64,000 nt of DNA, from assembly GCA_009602735.1 (NCBI GenBank), contig WELA01004964.1, forward strand, positions 2,741 through 66,740. The letters run 5' to 3'. Source of the stretch: Mesotaenium endlicherianum. Its lineage: Eukaryota; Streptophyta; Zygnematophyceae; Zygnematales; Mesotaeniaceae. Below the pieces are notes generated by a model. That model was not told the origin of the DNA. It saw only the letters and a program-made list of their open reading frames with translations, and made no database searches. Of this stretch, positions 1-11,826 are shown piece by piece. How positions within the stretch are numbered: the stretch's first letter is position 1; each line of letters begins with the position of its first letter. Made by a program: the position numbers and the translations under genes.

Positions 1-1636
1 GTGGCCTGGCACGCGGCGGCCTTCCTGGCCTTCACCATGGACGGCGATGTGCGGCCCGCAGGGCTCACTAGCCTGGACATGGTGACCGTCACCACTCGGC
101 GATTGGCCCTGGCAGCGGCAGAGGATCAGGACAGCTGGCAGCGCAGTCCCGAGGACGTGTGGGACGACGCCCCAGTGCTGCAGTACGTCACGGCCAAGGA
201 GTTGGCACCCGATGTCAGCGCACGCGAGCGCGACCGCATCCTCAGGCGCAGCCGCGACTTCATTTTCATGGAGGGGCGCGTGCGGCGCGTGATGGCGGAC
301 GGCTCCGTCCTGGTGGTCCCTGAGCCTGCCATACGTAGTCAGCTGGTGCGCCGAGTGCACAAGTCCCTCGGGCACTTTGGTGTCAAGCGCACCCTCAGTC
401 TTCTTCAGGCCGAGTACTGGTGGCACGGCATGACTAAGGTCGTCGCCGCTGTCGTCAGCAGCTGCACTCTCTGCGACCGTGTGCGCTCGAGCTTCACAGC
501 GCGCACCGTTGCCCTCAGCCCCCTTCCTATTCAGGGGCTGTTCTACAGGTGGTCGCTTGACTTGGCTGGAGAGCTGCCCAAGTCTCGCCAGGGCAACCTC
601 TACGTCTTGGTGATGATTGAGCACATGTCCAAGTGGATCGAGCTCGTGCCCTTGCCCAGCAAGGCCAGTGAGGGGATCGCTCAGGCCTTCCTCGATCAGG
701 TCCTTACCCGTTTTGGCGGCTGCGCTGAGGTGCTGACTGACCAGGGAAAGGAGTTCCAGGGCAGCTTTTAAAAGCTGCTGGAGCGCTCTATGATCGACCA
801 CCGCACCACCTCCCGCGATCATCCTCAGGCTGACGGCCTCGCCGAGCGCATGGTGCAGACCGTCAAGCTAGGGTTGCGGAAGTACTGCCTTACCCACTGG
901 GACGACGCCCTCCCTTGGCTGGCGATGGGGTACAGGTTCTGTAAGCAGGCCTCCCTGGCCACGCACTCTCCCTACTTCTTTCTCTACGGCCGACAGCCCA
1001 TCCTGCCAGCAGCAGCCAAGACTGTGGCCGAGAACGTCTTGGACTTGGACAGTCCCGAGACATGGAGTGCTCTTATTGAGCAGCGTGCTCAGCTCTCTCA
1101 GCGCCTGATGCCCATGGCCGTAAATAACCTCAGCATTGCACAGCATCGCGATACACTGAGTTACGCCATGACTCATGGAGGAGCCTATCATCCGCGGGTA
1201 TTGCAGTTTTCCGCAGGTGACTTCGTGTACCTGCGACGCCAGACAAAGAACACCCTCGACACCAGCAGCTCGCCGGTCATCCTGCGCGTCAAGCGTGCCT
1301 TGGCGTTAGGAGTCCTGGAGCTGGAAGGCGCAGATGGCCGTCTTCACAAGGACCACACGAAGAACTGTGGGCCGTGCCACCTTCCTAACCTTGAATTGCA
1401 GGTCCGCCCCCGCGACGCGCGGCCGCCTAAGGACTGGGCGTGCCAGATCTGTCACAGCACTGGCCAGGAGGCCAAGATGCTGCTCTGCGACAGCTGCAAC
1501 CTCGGCTTCCACATCGGCTGCCTCGACCCGCCGCTGGCCCGCGTGCCAGCTAGACTCTGGTTCTGCGGAGACTGCACTGAGCTAGCCTTAGGCAGCGTAC
1601 ACAGCCCATCAGCTAGAGGCTGAGAGCTGGGGGGGG
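1..1636 (+). mobile_element. Ty3/gypsy element, integrase end with a C-terminal PHD finger
   Basis: This is the 3' part of an LTR retrotransposon whose left portion lies outside the window. A His/Cys zinc-binding domain (H-x4-H, then CTLC) lies at about 355-480, and an integrase catalytic core follows at about 540-1000. Where many plant gypsy elements have a chromodomain, the C-terminus has a complete PHD finger at 1441-1575, with spacing C-x2-C-x11-C-x2-C-x4-H-x2-C-x14-C-x2-C and the usual Trp two residues before the seventh ligand. A run of eight G just after the coding region (1629-1636) fits a polypurine tract ahead of the 3' LTR. The coding part is GC-rich, unlike the AT-richer LTR after it. 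The element looks broken, with at least one break. The family is clear; that the PHD finger acts in chromatin targeting is inference. Confidence 0.85.
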
Positions 1637-2763
1637 AATTAAAACATTTTCAACTTGACTCCTTTTTTGGCTATAACGCCACATGTATTATAGACTCCAC
1701 TGCAGCAAAGCCTGCTTGCCTATGATGTGTTGCTTATGCCTATGGTGCGCTCGACCTCGTAACGCACGACAGTTGTCATGATTTATTGAGTCGAGGTTGT
1801 TGTATAAAAACCAAGCTCCATATGTGCGGAACATCAACCTAGGAAGGCCGACTTTGCATTGACTTTACGCATCCGTATATTGACCTTTTCTAGATTTCCA
1901 AGTCATCAACGTGTAGCGCGTCAAAGCATCTTCCGAATGACACCAATTTCGCGTCATTTGGTCAAGTATCGAGCGAGATAGGTGCGATCTAGTCCGCGTC
2001 ACCTACCGGTCCCTAGCGAAACTTTCCAAAGGCCCAATTTGTGACTCAATGTCCCCAAAGGTGACATTGTTGGCTCTTCGTGACCCCAAGCTTTGTGCGC
2101 ACAAATCCGCGAGCCCCTTAGCCTACATGAGCTTTGCATATATGTGCATCATTGAGGTTATAACTTGGTGACTGCATCACCTACTCCTAGAGGAAGCTTC
2201 CTCAATTTCCAGATCCACTTTTGAGGCGCTATCTAGGTAGAATCACCCAAGGTAAGCTCGGCCAATGAGGACCACGTAGCATATCCTACGCACCTTGCTT
2301 TGATTGGTTTGAGTTATGCTTAGCCTATAGGAGTGCTAGTACATGCCTTGTACACATTAGTGGACATAGGAGAGCCTCCTAGAGTGACTACATGCACTGG
2401 ATCCGCCGCATACCCCGCCGGATTTCCAGGAGTATAAGTACTAGAGATGTCCCTAGAAGAGACATCTTTTAGAAGTCCATTATGCCAGGTGTAAGTAACA
2501 GAGATTATCAGTAAAGCTTACACTTTTATCTCTTGTGTTTTCAGGACCACTTAGTTACTCTCTTGTGAAGAGCAAGCCCTCCAGGCTTCCAGTCACTTGA
2601 AGAACTTCACAAGTGGTGAGCAAAGTCACAGCTTAAGCCCTTGCCATAGGACTACTCTGAAGATCATGATGTGCTTCCAGTGATCTTTTGGGCCATACTT
2701 CATTAGTTATTTTCCTACCAGATTACAGTCTTGAGGTGCTCACTCTGGAAAATATACATTCCT
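1637..2763 (+). repeat. Putative 3' LTR of the PHD-finger gypsy element
   Basis: AT-richer sequence directly after the polypurine tract. Its first ~135 bp recur at 2764-2903 with only a few differences, which marks a repeat boundary. TATA-like boxes lie near 1804 (TATAAAAA) and 2433 (GTATAAGT), as expected for an LTR promoter. The TG/CA ends are not obvious, so both borders are estimates. Confidence 0.5.
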
Positions 2764-2903
2764 TTAATTAAATTATTTTCGACTTGACTCCCTTTTTTGC
2801 TATAACGCCACATGTATTATAAACTCCATTGCAGCAAAGCCTGCTTGCCTATGATGTGTTGCTTATGCCTATGGTGCGCACTCGACCTTGTAACGCACGA
2901 CAA
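2764..2903 (+). repeat. Second copy of the LTR start (fragment)
   Basis: About 140 bp matching 1637-1771 at high identity and in the same orientation. It stops abruptly just after the motif GCACGACA, where unrelated sequence begins. It is best read as the start of a second LTR cut off by another element or a deletion. Confidence 0.7.
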
Positions 2904-3191
2904 GGCTGCCTCCATTCAGTTTCAAACCGTGCAGGAGGAAACCGCACAGTTACTGCGTTCTCCGCAGGGTCCCTACGAGGAGTCTTCCTCTCTGACAGGC
3001 TTCAGAAGACCCCAAGACAGGAGGAGGTCTGACTCTCCTGACCATAGGGCCCCAGGGGCATCTCCCTCTTAAAGGCAGAGGGCCAAGGGCACAGCACGCT
3101 GTAAAAGAGAGGGATCAGTAATTTCAGTTGGGGAATGCCATGTTTCTTGTGTCAGGGTTGTCGAGGCGACAACATGTTAAGTTGGAGGGAT
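2904..3191 (+). mobile_element. Internal 3' tail of a TGTAATG-type LTR element, with hairpin and polypurine tract
   Basis: Short stretch just before the LTR at 3192. It ends with a perfect hairpin, GTTGTCG-AGG-CGACAAC (3157-3173), and the purine-rich AAGTTGGAGGGAT (3179-3191) directly against the LTR. The same hairpin and tract precede the related minus-strand LTR at 59154. The 5' part of this element is not in the window, so it is a fossil end. Confidence 0.65.
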
Positions 3192-3910
3192 TGTAATGAA
3201 TCAGTATATTGGTTGATATAATATTCATTCACATATAACAATTAAATAAGTTCAGCCTGCTGAACTCTAGTAAATAATCAGTCTGCTGGACTTTATATTA
3301 AATATCAGTTTAATGACTCAGCCGGAAGCAGCAGGCTGAAGTCAGCTTAAGTCAGCTTGCTGACACATTCTTTGACAGCCAGCTGACTTCCGTTCTCGGT
3401 AGCAGCGAGCTGCCTCGATATGCATCTAAGTGTGGTATGCTAGATGAATGGCCAGATGACATCCCTATGATGGATGGCGATTTGGGATGATGGGAGATGG
3501 CGGTGGATTTGGTTAACCGAGGTCCTACCAACGTGGTTAACTCCCGGGTAGGCGGTGCCATCGCACTGGCCGTTGAACAGTAAACTCATTCCATGTGCAT
3601 ATGCTAGGCATTGCTCTCGAGTTCGGCATTCAAAAACGAGGCCAACTCTCTTGTAGAGCTTACTGAGAGAGATCTGAATCCAAGGCAGAAGCCATTGATA
3701 CGCACTGTCTTCTAACCTTGCTTATGTATGAGTTTACTGATTGCATTATTGATGCTAGTTCACTCGCATTTGACTTACGAGTGTTGTTCACTGCTATTGT
3801 GTTGTCCTTTTGCCGTTTTATCAATTAACGGAAAATCCATAAAGATTACTTGCTGATATGAAGATCTTTATTAAGTGTTAATCGCCTATTTGGTAAGTCG
3901 ATTCATTTCA
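3192..3910 (+). repeat. LTR, 719 bp, TGTAATG family
   Basis: Begins TGTAATGAATCA and ends GATTCATTTCA, giving TG...CA ends. It matches the 5' LTR at 61676-62396 along its whole length with scattered differences. The polypurine tract immediately upstream shows that it was a 3' LTR in plus orientation. Short reading frames inside it are not genes. Confidence 0.88.
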
Positions 3911-4141
3911 TTAGTCCTTCTCTACTTAGTCAAACTTTGTGAAGTTAGTCTCTAAATGGGCGTATCACTGTCTTCTACCATAGCCTTAAGTTTCAGAGCA
4001 ATCCAAGTTCAGGGGAGGGCGCAATGTCAGAAGGCATATTTTGCCCTAATGATGCCCGTAGCTTGACCCCCTTGTGTTCAGAGACTTTTATCTCTCTAAC
4101 CACAGCTCCAAATTGAGCAAACTTAGATTCTTAAAAACCAC
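3911..4141. other. Unassigned junction between two elements
   Basis: Lies between the LTR ending at 3910 and the 3' coding end of the minus-strand gypsy element. A purine-rich stretch (AGGGGAGGGCGCAA, about 4012-4025) followed by TGTCAGAAGG resembles a polypurine tract plus LTR start of another element, but no partner was found. No gene is seen. Confidence 0.4.
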
Positions 4142-7100
4142 CTACTCATGGATTATTGTTAAGTACAATTTAATACGCAAAGACCAATCAGCAGTATCAA
4201 TTTTAGATTTTTGTCTGGAAACTGCGAGAAGAGAAGAGTTTCTGATGTCAATTTTTCCTCTTTTTGGTTCTTGCAGGCTGCCTCCAAGGGGTCTTTTGCT
4301 GCTTCTGGATGATGGCAGGCTGCCTCCCTGAAATCTTTGGGAGTCTTGTAAAGAGACTTGGAGCTGGTCTAAGATGGGGGTTGGCGGCATGGAAGCGTTT
4401 GAGCTTTCACTGAACTTTGTCAAGTTAGTGCGTCGCCACCCAAATATTCTTAGAAACTTAATATCCATCCACTTGATCAAGTATTGCTGCTGTCTCCTAA
4501 AATTTTTCATAGCCAATATGTCTCCTATTCTGTACTCCAAATGATCATCCACTATTGTTGGGACCGGTCGGGTTGTCACTCGACCTGGGAACTTGTTGTT
4601 CGGTTGCACATATGGCTTGAAGAGGGAAGCGTGGAATACGAGATCGATGTGCATAGTCTGGGGAAGTTCTAGCTTGAAAGCAATGGGGTTGACTTGCTGG
4701 ATAATCTTGAAGGGTCCCAAATACTTGGGAGAGAACTTGCTGTCGGCAGGCCTGTTGTTCAAGGAAATATTCTGTTGTCACCCACTCTGTACCTGTTTGC
4801 CACTCTTGCTTGAGCATCTTGCGCGTGTTATAGAGCTTTCTTGGCTGCTGCAGGCAGCTTCTAATGTCTCCAAATAATTTGTTGCTGCAGGTACTTCATT
4901 ATGGCCAGCCGTGAAGCTCAGTGGCGTAGTCGGATGGAAGCCATAGTTAAGAAAGAATGGCGACTCTTGAGTACAAGCTTGCGTCGTGTTGTTGTAGGCA
5001 AACTCCAAGGGGGTCAAGTACATGTCCCAGTCTTGCTCCAGAGTAGACACGTTGGCCTTTAGAGAGGTCTTTAGGGTACAATTCTTACGCTCTGTTTGCC
5101 CATCTGATTGCGTGTGGTAGGCAGTGAACATACTCAGTAATGTACCCAAATTCTTGAAAAGATGTTTCTTGAAATGGCTTGTGAATCTTGGATCTCTATC
5201 CGACACAATCCATGCAGTGGAAAGATATTGTCAAAGATGAGTCTTGCTAACTGGGGCGATGTAGCCTTGGTTGCTGTGGAAATGAAATGAGCCATCTTGG
5301 CAAATTTGTCCACCACCGACAGTATTGTATTACGGCCTCGAGGTGTCACGGGCAGGTCCACGATAGAGTCCATTGAGATGTCCGTCCATTGCCTTTCGGG
5401 GATTGGTAGTGATTAGAGAAGTCCTCCCGCGTTTTGTAATGAAGGCTTGACTCTTTGGCATGTGTCACAGGTCCTGCAGTACTCCTTGACTTGTTTAGAC
5501 ATGCCAAGCCAGCAATAAGTTTTGGCGAGAACGCCGGTGGTCTTTAGGATCCCAAAGTGTCCTCCAAGAGGGTTGTCGTGTGCTTCTCGTAGAAGCAAGA
5601 GCCGGAGGTCTAAGTCGTTCGGAACACATCTCTGGCCGTGTCTTGCCTCACCCAATAATTGCCTTCTTGCTTCTTGTATGAATCCAAGCCTGCTTGTCCG
5701 TTCTTGTAGTGAGGGTCTCTTTCATAGGCCGCTGAAAATTGAGCTTCTAGATCTGTCTTCAGGGATGTCATCACTGCGTTTATTTGCAATCTTGAGAGGG
5801 GATCAGCCGGGTTTGTCTTGGCGGACTAGTACTGAATTGTGATATTGTATTGTCGCAAGTATCCACTCCATCTTGCTTGTCTTCTACAGAGATTGGGTTG
5901 TGTCTCGATGTGCTTTAGCGCTTCGTGGTCCGTAGTGACCAGCACCGCGCGACCTTCGACACAGCACCAAACCTTCAAGGCATGTATAATCGTCGATGCC
6001 TCTTGCTCCGTGGTTGTATAATTTTGCTCGGCTGGATTTAGCTTCCTCGACTCGTAGGCGATGGGCTGCAGTTCCTGGCCTTGGTCTTGGAGCAAGATTA
6101 CTTCTATTGCATAGGAAGATGCATCGATGATGACGTGGAAAGGCCAAGCTGGGTTTGGACTTGGGAGTGTGAGCACTGGGGATGTTGTCAATTATTTCTT
6201 CAACTGTTGGAATGCTTCCTCCTCTTTCTTGGTCCAAACATATGGCTTGTCCTTCTTGAATAGATCCGTGAGGGGGGCTGCTATGTACGAGAAGCTCTGG
6301 ATGAATCTCCTGTACCAATTGGCAAATCCCAAGAAAGATCGAAATTCTTTCTTGGTAGTGGGGGTTGGCCATTCCTCTACCACCGTGGTCTTCATAGGGT
6401 GCATCTTGATGCCATCAGCAGTCACGTGGAGACCTAGGTTCTCCACTTTTTCTTAACAAACTCCCATTTTGACTCTTTTGCAAATAGCCTGTTTTGCTTC
6501 AATACTTCGAGGACTTCTTTCAAGTGTCATGCATGCTCTTCAAGGGTCTTGCTGTAGATAAGGATGTCGTCAATGAATACCACCACAAATTTGTCCAACA
6601 TGGGTTGGAATATGGTGTTCATCATAGTCATGAAAGTTGCTCGCGCGTTGGTGAGTCCAAACGGCACGACCATGAACTCAAAATGTCCACATCTCGTGTT
6701 GAATGCCGTCTTCTCTATATTAGGTTCAGCGATGCGAATCTGGTGGTAGCCGCTTCTCAAGTCCACCTTTGTGAAGTAATTGGCTCCAACCAGCCGGTTC
6801 ATGAGCTCATCCATGCGCGACAGCGAGTATCGATTCTTGATGGTGATCTTGTTGAGGGCGCAATAGTCCACACACATCCTCAAGGTATCATCCTTCTTCT
6901 TGACAAATAGCTCCCGGGCTCCAAATGGCGACTTGCTAGGTCGAATGAACCCATTCTCCAGTAGCTCCTTAATTTGCTTCTTGACTTCGTCTGGCTCCGT
7001 GTATGACATCTTGAACGTAGGCCGAGAGATGGGCTTGCTTCCGGGCTCCAACTCTATCTTGTGGTCTACGAATCTCTTGGGGGGTAAGCCCTTGGGCAAT

Positions 7101-7936
7101 TTTCGGGAGAATACTTCTTTGTAGTCTTTCAAGACTTCTTGTATCTCCTTGAGAATGGGGCTGTCTTCTTATCTCTCGATGACTTTCTTGATGTCTTTTT
7201 TGGCGTGATCAAGACCAAAAGAAGCTCGTGTCCCTTCCTCACAAGTCTTTAGAATTGGATGGCGGACAATAGTATCTTGTGTGCCGGCTTCTTAATGTCT
7301 TGGGTCTGGATATTCTGGATTGCGCGCAAAATACAGATTCTTGAAGTAATGTCGTTCTTGATCTTGATGGTACCGTCTCTCTAATCAACTTTGGGGTTGT
7401 GCTTGGTCAACCAAGGCGTCCCCAGGATGACGTCGTACTTGCCCAATGGCATGGGGGAGAACACTACTTTATTTTTCAAGGACTTGATAGAGAGTGACAA
7501 GAGGTACGTCTTCTTGGAAGGGGTAGTATGGAAGAATTCGTCGGGCTTCATAATCTCCTCGTCGTGGTCAAGAGTTTGCATCGTAATACCTTGGTGGCAA
7601 ACTCTGCAACGATGAAGTTGCCTTGAGCTCCGCTATCCACCAAGATGTGGACCTTCTCTCCTCCAAAGTAACCTCTGAAACTCATTGGGGCTGGAATGTC
7701 GTCTTCAACGAGGGTCTCCACCTCCCTTGGCTTGTTGTCTTCTCATGAAGTGGGTCTTGGGGTGGTAGGCTCGTGGCCTATCGGCGCTGTCCGTTTTTTT
7801 GACAACCTTTTGGGGCATGAGAGTGCACGATGGCCCTTTTCCTTACAATAAAAGCATAGTCCAGCCGTCATGAGAGCTTCTTTTTCAGTCGGGGAGAGTC
7901 TTGCTTTCACTCCTTGCTGATTTCTTGCATCATAAG

Positions 7937-8878
7937 TGTAACGATCCGAGCTATTTTAGGCGTATTTGGGACGTTTTCCCAATTACCTAAAGTACGTTAT
8001 ACTATTTATCATATTATTTGATAAATGATTGCATCATATTCAATTATTCGCCACACGTGTGTGCCGATTAATTCCTGGTCGATTGGCAAAACGACTGAGA
8101 TACTATTGCAAAAAGCGTCGTAACGTAACTCGACTACTTCGCAAAAGTATGACATAATTATTCATGAAGTTACTTTAATTAATTATGAGATGATAACTTG
8201 TTAAATCATTGATTGATTCAGTTGATTTGATTGTCATTATTTCGACAATGCAGAACCACAAATTTCGAATTTACGACCAGTCGTTAATACGAACAAACCG
8301 TCGTATCAAGATACGAACAAACCGTCGTAAAGACAAACGAAACGAAATATGCAAAGTCGCTTTGCATCGACGCGGATTCAAACCCGCGACTTGTCGTTTG
8401 AAACGTTCACACCTAAACCAATTGGCCAAGTAGTTATTCGTAACTCCTGGTTCATGACGTAATCATTTGAACGCGACTCCGCGAACAGTCGCGACTTTTC
8501 GAAAAGTCGCGAGAACGCGAAAACGCCCGTTTGGCGCGAATCGGTTTTCTGAAAACCATTGAAAAGTCTCCAAACCGCCAAATGGCGCGTTTCGAGCATT
8601 CGGCCGAATGGGACATGTCCCTTCGACCGTTTTCGTTGAACATGAACCAGTGCCCTAGGTGGTGACTCGAAGCACTCCAGAGCCTCATGTTGTGCAGGTA
8701 TAAATACCTGTAAAGTCATTGTGAGTGCAACTCTCACAAGCACACATTCTACGTTAGTTTACATTTTTGCTCTTTTGAGTATTCGTCGATTTGCACAATT
8801 ATACAGATTTTGCTTCCACTTGAATTAAATATTCCTTGAATACCGAGGAAAGATCCTCTCGAAAAGCAGAAACGTAAC
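7937..8878 (+). repeat. Solo LTR inserted in the gypsy element, flanked by 5-bp target-site duplication
   Basis: A 942-bp unit beginning TGTAACGATCC and ending ACGTAACA, flanked on both sides by ATAAG (7932-7936 and 8879-8883). It carries no coding region. A TATA box (GTATAAATAC, about 8698) suggests plus orientation. It interrupts the gag/knuckle region of the minus-strand gypsy element and is therefore younger. A related copy lies at 11827-12672. Confidence 0.9.
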
Positions 8879-9959
8879 AATAAGTGTCATTGAAGAGCCT
8901 TCCACTCCCCCAGGCAACCGCGGGGTCCCTGTTAATAACTCCAATTTCCATGGGTGTGGTCTCGATTAAGATGTGGAAGGGGCTGCATACACCCACGTTG
9001 TTGGTGCCCGTAAAGATGAAGGCAATGAATGCTTGAAATCCAAGGTGTCCACCTTTTGCGCCACTTCAATAATCTTTGAGAAGTCCGTCAAGTCGCGTAA
9101 TTCCACTTCCTTTGCCACCTTGAGCGTGAGGCCAAAAATGTAGCAAACAATCTTCTCTTCGAAGGACATGTTGGGGATCTCAAGAGTGAGGGCATCAAAT
9201 CTGGATGTATACTCTTGAATGGACGTCGTTTGCTTGAGGTGGTGGAGCTTTCCTCGGGCAATCTTCTCTGCATTGATGGGCATAAATTGCTTCTTGAAGG
9301 CCTTCTGGAAATCTGCCCATCTTGCATATGATGGTGGGGGCTCTTGGCTGGGCACGGGTGCGCTGTAGCTTGATATACAACTGCTTGATAGTTATGCCAC
9401 CATGATGTTGCCGCTCCTTTAATTAAGGTCACGGCAAAGGGAACGTAGTCCTTCTCGAGTACTTCAAGGAATGCGAGGTACGTCTCCACTTGGTAGAGCC
9501 TTTAGTTCAAGTTTGTTCTTCTCCCAAGGTTAAAAGTGTTGGGTTAACCGGGCTTGATGAGTTTCCTTGCTCTCGTGGCACTTGTGGAGGCGCTTGAGCC
9601 ATGGCTGGATTTGGAGCGTTGCTTGCAATAGAGGCAAACATGGCAGCCATAGCTTCTCTTGACGCTTGCACGGTTGCTTCAAAGGTGGCCAAGCCCACTT
9701 GGTTGTGGACGGTCATTAGGAAGGCTGCCCACTCATTTGCGTGAACTCCTTGTGGTGGGGTCAACTTTGCTATAGCGTCTGCCACGGGATTTGACGGTGC
9801 TCCTCCTTGTGGTGCTTCTTGTTGTTGCATTTTTCTTGAGGGTGGTCTCCGGTCGGTGCTGGAGGAGGGTCTCTTGGATATGAAGTGCTTCCTTCGGAAG
9901 CTTGCTGTTTATCTTGAAAATTGACCATCTTCTAGTGCTACTAAAGTGCCTCTTTGGAG

Positions 9960-11290
9960 GCGGCGCTGGCTCTTGCACCTGTCCTGCCACTGGCTCTACT
10001 AGCATCACGCTCGCGATCTCTCTCCTTGCCCTCCTGCTCCGCACTGTCCCTCTCGCGCTCCTTTTCCCGCCGCTCCCTCGTTTGCCTTGGGGGATTGTAC
10101 CCCGCCGGGTCAAGCGGGCCCCCGCCTTTGCCGTCCCTCTCCCTCGTTTTGACGTCCCTTGCACATCTCTCCTTGTCCCTCGCACGCAAGCCAGTGTCCC
10201 TTTTTGAGTCCCTCTCCTTGCCCCAATCCCTCTCCCTCTCCCTCTCGCCCTCTCTCTCCCGCTCGCTGCCTCTCTTGCTCTCCCTCCTTGCAAGTCTTGC
10301 ACCTCCAGTGAGTACCCGTCCCTGGAGGAGCTGCTCGACCTGTGCAGAGGGAGTCTGACGTCCGGGCCATCCCTGTTAGCCCTCTCGCTGTCCCTCTCTC
10401 CCTCCATGGGGTACCCCCCGTCTCTGTCCCTCTCCCTCCTCGCGGCCCTGGCCCTCTCGTGAGCATACTCATCCCGCAGGGTGTTGCTCGACCTCTGTAT
10501 CGGTCTGGCATCTGCTGGTGGCCTCTCCAGCTTGTCGTTGTCGCCGTCCATGCTCCACCTGGCGCTCTTGAGGTTGCCCTTGCGCTCAGGGCTGCTCCGG
10601 GCGCTCGTGTGCCTGCTTGACACGCCGCTGCTGCAGCAGTCCGTGTCGTCCATGAGGGCGGCTGCCCGAGAAGCCGACAGGCTGACGGGGAGTCCCGGGC
10701 GCATGGTGCCAGCTGGCGGCGGCACGTGCACGCTCAAGCAGGATGACTCGCGGCCGTTGCGCAGCAGGCCGCGGCTCGCGCAAGCTGGCGGGAATACGCC
10801 CACCATCGACAGCAGTCTGCCAGACCCCAGCTCCGCCGCGCCATCGCCCCCCTGCGGCTCGTCTACGTCGTTACCCGACATTTGTCGCTGGTGCCGCTGG
10901 GACGCGGGCCTGCCCCCCCCGGCCCCCTGGTCCTTCGCATCCTCCCACAACACCTGCTTGTGATGCCGGGTAAATGCGTCGGGCTTCCCCCTCAGAGCCT
11001 TTTCCCTGTCGTCCCCCGAAATGTGCCGCTGGTGCCGGTCGGCCGCGAGCTTGCTGCCACCTGTCGCCGCGAGCTCCTCGCCGTCCTCCCACAAGAATTG
11101 CCTGTGGTGTCTGGGAGCTTTCCCGTGGGCTCCGCCGGGCCTAGCTCCCTGGAAGTTGTCCCCCGCATCCTCCCAGGAGGCTTGCCGGTGGTGCCGCAGC
11201 AAAGCAACGGGCTTTGGTGCGCCCCCCCCTTGCTCGTTCGCGTCATTGCACGATATGTGTCGCCACAGGCGCTGCGTGATCAGCTCGCGC
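9960..11290 (-). other. GC-rich leader of the gypsy element with six degenerate peptide repeats
   Basis: Between the primer-binding site and gag lies about 1.3 kb of GC-rich sequence, much richer than the rest of the element and open on the minus strand. Near its start it encodes six spaced motifs of the form R-H-[HQ]-[RK]-[QH]-x-x-[WG]-[EDN]-D (for example RHHRQASWEDA and RHQRQMSGND), 22-28 residues apart. Arg/Ser-rich sequence with two similar blocks (around HRSSSSSRDGYS and QRSSNTLRDEY) follows. Its composition resembles the host genes here, which suggests a captured host fragment, but no donor is recognised. No function is claimed. Confidence 0.55.
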
Positions 11291-11293
11291 GCC

Positions 11294-11305
11294 GCTCCGA
11301 TACCA
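11294..11305 (-). other. Primer-binding site of the gypsy element
   Basis: On the minus strand, TGGTATCGGAGC lies one base beyond the LTR end. It is identical to the primer-binding site of the plus-strand element at 62398-62409 and close to the plant initiator-tRNA-Met type. Confidence 0.8.
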
Positions 11306-11306
11306 C

Positions 11307-11826
11307 TGTAGTGAAACAAATAGATAAAGTACTTAGTAAAATAGAATAGTTTATTTATTCAAGACAAAAATCTTTGAACACAAGTGATAGCTTCTTGAGA
11401 GATGGCTTCTTGAAAGTTAATATATTTCTGGAATTTGGCAAGTACAAGAGTGATTCTAGAATGTCTTTCTATTTTTGGCTCTTTTTGGCTATTTTCTATC
11501 TCTCGTTTATATACTTGCTACGTAAGTAATTTCTAAGAAGGTGCATCTTGGTGTGTTGGCACCCAACACATCAATAAACTTGCCACCTCTTTCTAGAATA
11601 ATGTATACATGTTCTTTTGACCTAAAAAATGGCATATGTGACTTTTGCCACATGGAGTTATTCAAGGTCCTTCCTCTAACTTTGAAAATGCCTTAGAAGA
11701 TTCAAAGGACATGAAGCAAGTCACTAGAGTATCTATTCACACTTGAAGCCACACAAAATTACTCCAAAAATATTCAAAAGCATTAAAATACAAGCAAATT
11801 AATGTATTATAATTCACATCATTACA
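11307..11826 (-). repeat. 5' LTR (520 bp) of the minus-strand gypsy element
   Basis: On the minus strand it begins TGTAATGATGTG and ends TTCACTACA, next to the primer-binding site. A TATA box (minus-strand TATATAAAC, about 11505-11513) lies inside. Sequence of another LTR family starts directly at 11827, so the element inserted into that repeat. Confidence 0.8.

Larger units (their letters stand above)
4142..11826 (-). mobile_element. Degraded Ty3/gypsy (chromovirus-like) element on the minus strand
   Basis: Read on the minus strand, the order is: 5' LTR (11307-11826), primer-binding site (11294-11305), GC-rich leader (about 9960-11290), gag (about 9.0-9.83 kb), CCHC zinc knuckle (about 7809-7858), aspartic-protease-like region (about 7.4-7.6 kb), reverse transcriptase with a FIDD catalytic box (about 6.2-7.1 kb), RNase H (about 5.8-6.2 kb), integrase with zinc-binding domain (about 4.8-5.65 kb) and a chromodomain-like C-terminus (about 4.2-4.7 kb). 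No 3' LTR matching the 5' LTR was found, so the 3' end appears lost. A foreign LTR sits inside it at 7937-8878. It is clearly a fossil with roughly ten breaks. The domain order gypsy-type RT-RNaseH-integrase fixes the superfamily. Confidence 0.9.

Noticed and set aside
9902-11349. Plus-strand frames opposite the GC-rich gypsy leader
   Set aside because: High GC makes stops rare on both strands. Only the minus strand shows the repeated motif and lies in the element's orientation.
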